Positions 34,401 to 40,400 of a stretch of DNA of 64,000 nucleotides are shown piece by piece. The translations under genes were made by a program, and so were the position numbers. The stretch comes from Juglans regia (lineage: Eukaryota > Streptophyta > Magnoliopsida > Fagales > Juglandaceae): NCBI RefSeq assembly GCF_001411555.2, contig NC_049909.1, positions 5,215,485 to 5,279,484 on the forward strand. The letters run 5' to 3'. Each line of letters starts with the position of its first letter. Position 1 is the stretch's first letter. The notes below the pieces were generated by a model that saw only the letters and a program-made list of their open reading frames with translations, searched no databases and was not told the DNA's origin.

Positions 34401-37400
34401 ATGTGGTTAATTTAGTGGAATGCGATAACAGGCTTTTTTAGAAAATTAGAGAACTAGTGCTTCATATAGGTAACGAACTACAAAGTGAGATTGTGGGAGC
34501 AGCGTTAAGAGGTAAATAATTTGATCGCATATTAGGATTAGCACATAGCTATACTATTACTATTAAAGTCAGTTCTTTGATAGCCGTTCTTTTTATGTAC
34601 CATGCATGTTACGATCTATGTAAGCATATCAGTCATCTTAGCATATGATCATGTTAATTTTTCGCATCATGTTCAGATTCAGCATTTTACAGTTATTTAT
34701 ATTAGTATGTATGTCATACATCTCACGTCGCATAAGACACGTAAGTTATCTTAAATTCAAGTGTAAGATAAGATAAGATCAAATCAGTTAATCAGATGGC
34801 CTTTCAGTTCAGTATTCAAAGTGGATGTGCAAGTCACGGACTCAAGCGTGGTCCACCATAGTAATAATACTCAACGGCTCCCCTTGTTGCAGCGGGATGT
34901 GGAGCCAGTGCACAACCTTGCACACACAATTAAGTGTGTGGGCCAATCAGTTAATATAGATAAATTAAGACAGTCATACATAGCATGAGCATTAGCATGA
35001 TATGACAAGAACTTTATTCTTTTAGCATGAAAATTTTATGAAAGCCTTTTATTTATTATGTTTACATTGTGATGAGTTCTTACTGAGTCTTCGAATCATT
35101 TTAGTTTTATTTCATTTTTTTTTTACCACCTAGGTGAGGAGAATGAAAACTACGAGCAGGCGGGCCAAATTTAGAAGGAGCGGACTAATGAACCTTAGAC
35201 TATATTTATGATTTCTTTTTCATTTAGTTTGTTTGAGAACTTGGATATGACTGTGTTTTGGAAGAACAAGGTGCTGCAAGACGTGACTCTACTAGGGAGT
35301 CGCGTAGCAGACATGTCAGTGACGTGTTAGCGAAGGAAAACTTGGAGGTGCACAAAGATCCTAGTACATCTTCAGTCGCGAGGCGATCCTATGCGGCATC
35401 TCTAAAGACGGGTCATGCTTCGGGAGTTGAGATGCACAAATCACGTCTCAGGACCAGCTTGTTGAGATGCACAATTCTTTAAAAGAGATGGAAACCCAAC
35501 TTGTCGAGCTGAAGGCAGCAATAGCTTTCTTGTCTTTGAAAATTGACTGGCTTTCAATTAGAGGCAACAGGGTTATAAGAAACAAGATAGGCTCGAATCA
35601 TTTAAACCTAGTTAAAGGAAAACGGAAGATCGGATTCGGCTCTGTCCCTATTTCTAGATCCTAGAGAGTATGGTGGATCAAAAGGAAATCCGGGTTGTTT
35701 GAAGCCGGGTCTACATCGGGTATCGGTGTAGAGACATCAGTAATGGAATGTCATTCGCCTCATGTAACACAGGATAGACAGATAGTCGGTACTACACCCT
35801 TGGTCTCCGAAGCTCCCTGTCAGAGTTGAAGGAAAATAGTGTGCCAAGGTCTGAAGGAGATGTAGGAACCCCAGAGGTGAAGGGACTTGCCGTCACCCCA
35901 GAATCTCCAATGGGGACCATGATACCATTGGAGCGAACTAATAGAGTTGCTGCAGAACCAAAGGGTTTGGTGTTGGTGCCTCATGTAGATGAATGTCTAG
36001 AGTCGGAAGTGCAATTGGATACTGTGTCTGAGGATAACGTTGCTCCCTTGATGTCTCTTCCACCAATAGCGGACTGAATTCTGTCTAAAGTTAACAAGAT
36101 TCAGCAGTTTGTGAAAATTTCACATGGAGGATGTGAAGAACAATTCAATGAACTAATCGTTGCGATTGAGGCAAGCCACTTGAAACCAAAAGTTTCAAGA
36201 AAAGCAGGGAGTTACAGCGTCTTTCTTGGGCAATCAACTATGATGCTAAGGGTGATAGCTCGACTAGAGGGAAGTCTAAAGGGAGGTCATTGTGAAGACG
36301 GGGGAATCAACAGTTGGGGGTTGGGTGTTTGGGTAGAGTTTTAGTTCTACGAGAAACAAGAGTTGGGGACCGGTCTGGTGTATTTTGGGTTGTTCTTTTC
36401 ACGAGCTTTTTGGGTCATTAGAGGCTTTTTGGGTCATTTTGGGCAAAGAGTTTTCTTGTATACATTCAGGCCTCATTTGTATTCGTAACCCATCTCAACT
36501 CACATCAATTCATCTTATCTTATCATTACAACTTTCTCAAATTCCCACACGAAATATAATAAACAATTCAAATTTTTCAAATCTCAAAATAACTTTCCCA
36601 AATTTTCACATAAAATATAATAAATAATTCAACTTTTATTCTAATATTCACAAACTATCTCAACCCATCTCAACTCATCTCTAAATCAAAATCACTCCTC
36701 AGTGTACTTGATTTCTCCTTTTATATATAATATTTTTTACTTATCTAAAAAAAAAATTTCTTTTGAGATGAACAATGTTTTTGTTAAATTATGCAAGTCT
36801 CTTGCCTGGCTTTAGTTACGTATATACATTACATTCCTGACCCTAGGGAAGGGGATGTGTAACAACCCGATCCTAAGATTAGACCATAAGATAAGTTTTA
36901 TGTATTTTTCATATAACTATAAATATTCTATTATTATTATTATTATTATTATTACTATTATTATTATTTTATCAGATTTTACTTTGTTAATTTTAATAGG
37001 ATTATTATCATATTGTTGTATGACCCTTCGAATTTTGCAATATCCACTAGAGTTCTTTTGTTTTTATAAAGCCTTGTTTCTTCCTATCTCCACCCGTAAG
37101 CCTCAATGTATATCTCCTAGTTGAATAAATTTCCTGATGGGAAACCAACTCCCAACTCCAACTTGTCCAATTTCCTTATCACTCACGATATCTCCATCCG
37201 CCTCCATTTATAAAACTCATCCTAGACTCCCAGAAATAAACACAAACAAATCTGGAGAAGCTGGACCTCATTCACGCATAGCACCCTTCACTTTCACAAC
37301 CCACCCTCATCGTAGCTCAACCACGAGGACACCGCACAACACACACACGACAGTGCACCAAGAACCATCATCATCGAACCAAACAACCCACACCTTTCCC

Positions 37401-40400
37401 CCATGGTCACAGCTTATGGCAGACGCACAAACCACCCACCACCCCTTCCTCCTTCACAGCCCTTGCAAACCACCATCGAGCAACCACCGAAAAACAGAGA
37501 AACCGTAGGCCCACCGAGAGCTCCTCCATGTCGTTTCTTCCACACACAACAAACCTCACAACCTCTCCACTTCCACAGCTAAATTGCAAGGTTGTCCTTG
37601 CACCACCTGTCCGTCCAAGCCGCTCCTCCCTCTGCAGTGAACTACCACGGAAACCAAACCCACGCACCCACATGGCACCATCCATCACCCACGGCGACAC
37701 GACTGCCTAGAACACGCCGACGCCACCTCAAGGAAGACCGAACCACCTCAGCCACAAAACACACCAACCAGCACAACCCCGTCGCACCCATTCCATCCCA
37801 GTAAGCCACGGTCGTCACCACCCTTCTCTCTCCCCCTCGGTAAGCTTTGACAGAACTCTCTCTCCCTCTCTTGGCGTCACACCACCCTGACCAGAGGAAC
37901 CTAGTCACGTCGTCGACCACTTCTAGACACTCCAAAGTTGTCGTCATCGCCTTCCCTCGGTTAGTTTCGTCCCATGTAAACGCACGCCTCTCTCCCACTT
38001 TCCCAATACCTTTGTTTCTCTACAAATTATAAGTTGTGTTTTTAGGTTTTCAATTTTCTGCAGGTGTTAAATAAGATTACTTTTATGCCCGTTTTAATCC
38101 CTTCCCGTAGGATTGTTTCAAGTGTAATTACATTTATAACCTTACACTTAACTATATGTTAATTATGGAGATTATTACGTCATTTTATTTCAAGTTAGGT
38201 TGGGCTGATAATTAAGCCAGAGTTTTTACTTAAATAAATATATTAGCTATAGGCTCATTTTTATAAGAAAATGTTTAAAGAATTTGAAATGTATTTTAAA
38301 GTATACTCTTGAGCCCATTATTTTAGTTAATATTTCTTTTTGTCTATTTAGTCAGATTTTAATAAAATTATTTTGTTATACTTTAAAAAGAAATTAAGGA
38401 ATATGTTAAGAATATTTAAATGATATTAATATTTATTAGATTTCTTATAAGATTGAATAATTATGTTAAGAAATGAAATCTATTTTAAGAATTTAGGTTT
38501 TTTTTATGACTTATATCCCAAGTATTATACTAAGTTATATCTTGGAAGTAAAAATATGCTATTAATATTTTAAATAATCTAAGACATCAATATTCATTGA
38601 TTTTCATGATAAACAGAATATTTTCTACGATATGAATTTAATTAAGTGGGATAGTAGGACACGTTTTCCTAGACAAATTTAGTGACATTAATACTTCGTA
38701 TAGGTGACGAGCTACGAAGTGAGATTCAGAAAGCAATGCTAAGAGGTAAGTAATTTTATCACAAATTAGGATCATCACAGTTCAGTTTATATAAATTAGT
38801 ATTAGCACCAGTTCTTTAACAGCCATTTTTATGTACCACTCATGTCATATGCAAAAAATGTCATCCAACATAGAATACGATCATGTCATTCCGCATCATA
38901 TTCAGATTTAGAAATTATAATTCTGTATGTATTATGTCATGCATCTCATGTGCATAAGGCAAGTAAGCTATCTTAAGTTCAAGTGCAAAATAAGATCATA
39001 TCAATTAATCAAATGGTCATTCAGATGCATGGTACAAATGCAGTTCAGTTTCAGGGTGGATGTGCAAGCCACGGACGACTCAAGCGTGGTCCACCATAGT
39101 ATGCCAGAATACTATCAACGACTCTCCTAGCTGCCAAGGGACGTGGGGCCGGTGCACAACCTCACATACAGGGTTAAGTGTGTTGGCTAGTCAAATCAGT
39201 CAGTTGATTCAGATAAATCAAACCATGCATAGCATAAGCATCAGTATGTACAGTCATGGTTTTAAGCTCTCAGCATGAAAGTTTTTATGAAAACCTTTTT
39301 TTTTTTAAGTAAGAAAGTTTTTATGAAAATCTTATGTTTCTTATGTTTAGTTTTTCATATTTTTTTAACCACCCAGATGAGGATGATGAACACGAGTAGG
39401 CAGGCCAGGATTAGAAGGAGCAGTTGATTTAGTTTTAGACTTTCTAGAATAAAATTGTTTTTATGACATAAATTTTATTCAGTTTATTCGTTTAATATTT
39501 TTGGAAGACATTTTATTAGACATTTTTGCTGCAGTGGTTTCGGCTATTGTTCTTAAGGGAGGGAAAGCTCACGAGTTTTTGTTTTCTTTTCAGGTTTCTA
39601 GAATATAATTAGGTGCTTCTTTTGCATACTTCATGTGTACATGAGTTTCGCCTAATTTCATTCAATAAAAGTTCTTACTTATCAAAAATAATAAAAATGA
39701 ACATCCGCAGAATAGGGTTTTTCATGAAGTGCTGCCCATGATTTTTATTAATCAAATTTGGGATTGTTTTTATGTTTATGGAATGTTGTTAGTAGTCATA
39801 TCCGGCTCACATGATGTTTAAGTTAGTAGCATTCCCAAGCCTATTGGGAAGGGGGTGTTACAACTTTCATTAACTCAATACATTAGCTTCAATGTGTAAC
39901 CACTTGTAAAAACCCATTAGCGATAGATCACTCTAACATTGTGAGGAAAGAGAAGGAGTCCGATGAGGAAGGTATTGAGTTTGAAGCATCTATGTTTGTG
40001 TGAGAGAGAGACAAGGGGAGAGAAAGCTAACAAAATCTCGAACCATATAAACAATAGAAGCCACACTATTTCAAGTCATTGCCCAATGAAAGAGGGGCAT
40101 TAAAAGTGATATAAATTTACCATTGCTATGAAAATGGAAAGAACAAAAAGGAAAGAAAGATGATGTATAAATGCATGAAATGTAACCCCTTGGGATTGGC
40201 TCAAGTGGTAAGGGCTTTGATCTTAGTGGTTTGCTCCCTCCAGGTCTAAGGTTCGAACCCTTAGGTGCAAACAATGTCTTGTGGTGACACCCCATTGGTG
40301 AAAAGCCGATTATCTACATGATCCGTGTGATGGGATACATTGCATGGGTCCAAGATTTAACAAGATTAAAGACATGTTGCATTTGTACAGTCTTCGGGAT

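Larger units (their letters stand above)
30814..36857 (+). mobile_element. Long solo LTR, family F2, carrying three insertions
   Basis: It starts TGTAACATCC inside LINE L1c and ends near GGGAAGGGGAT at about 36857. Subtracting a MITE (31622-32167), a nested solo LTR (32903-34265) and LINE L1d (about 35250-36745) leaves about 2.6 kb. The 34600-35200 part is clearly homologous to 38840-39420. A GAGGTAAAT (34510) and a pyrimidine tract ending TAG at 35133 mark the intron-like module. No flanking duplication was found; the 3' side of the LINE is missing. Confidence 0.75.
36858..39862 (+). mobile_element. Second F2-type LTR
   Basis: It starts TGTAACAACCCG directly at the end of the previous LTR and ends GGGAAGGGGGTGTTACA at 39862. 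A C/A-rich leader (37140-37990) gives long but unconvincing open frames. GAGGTAAGT is at 38744, the GGTGGATGTGCAAGCCA block at about 39055 and an acceptor-like CCCAG at 39376, followed by acidic codons. The flanks GGATG and ACTTT do not match, so it may be recombined. A LINE 3' stub is at 39590-39700. Confidence 0.75.

Noticed and set aside
40186..40275. Possible tRNA gene from box A and box B motifs.
   Set aside because: No closed cloverleaf, and the same sequence with an A-tail and target duplication occurs at 20253-20506, so it is a SINE.
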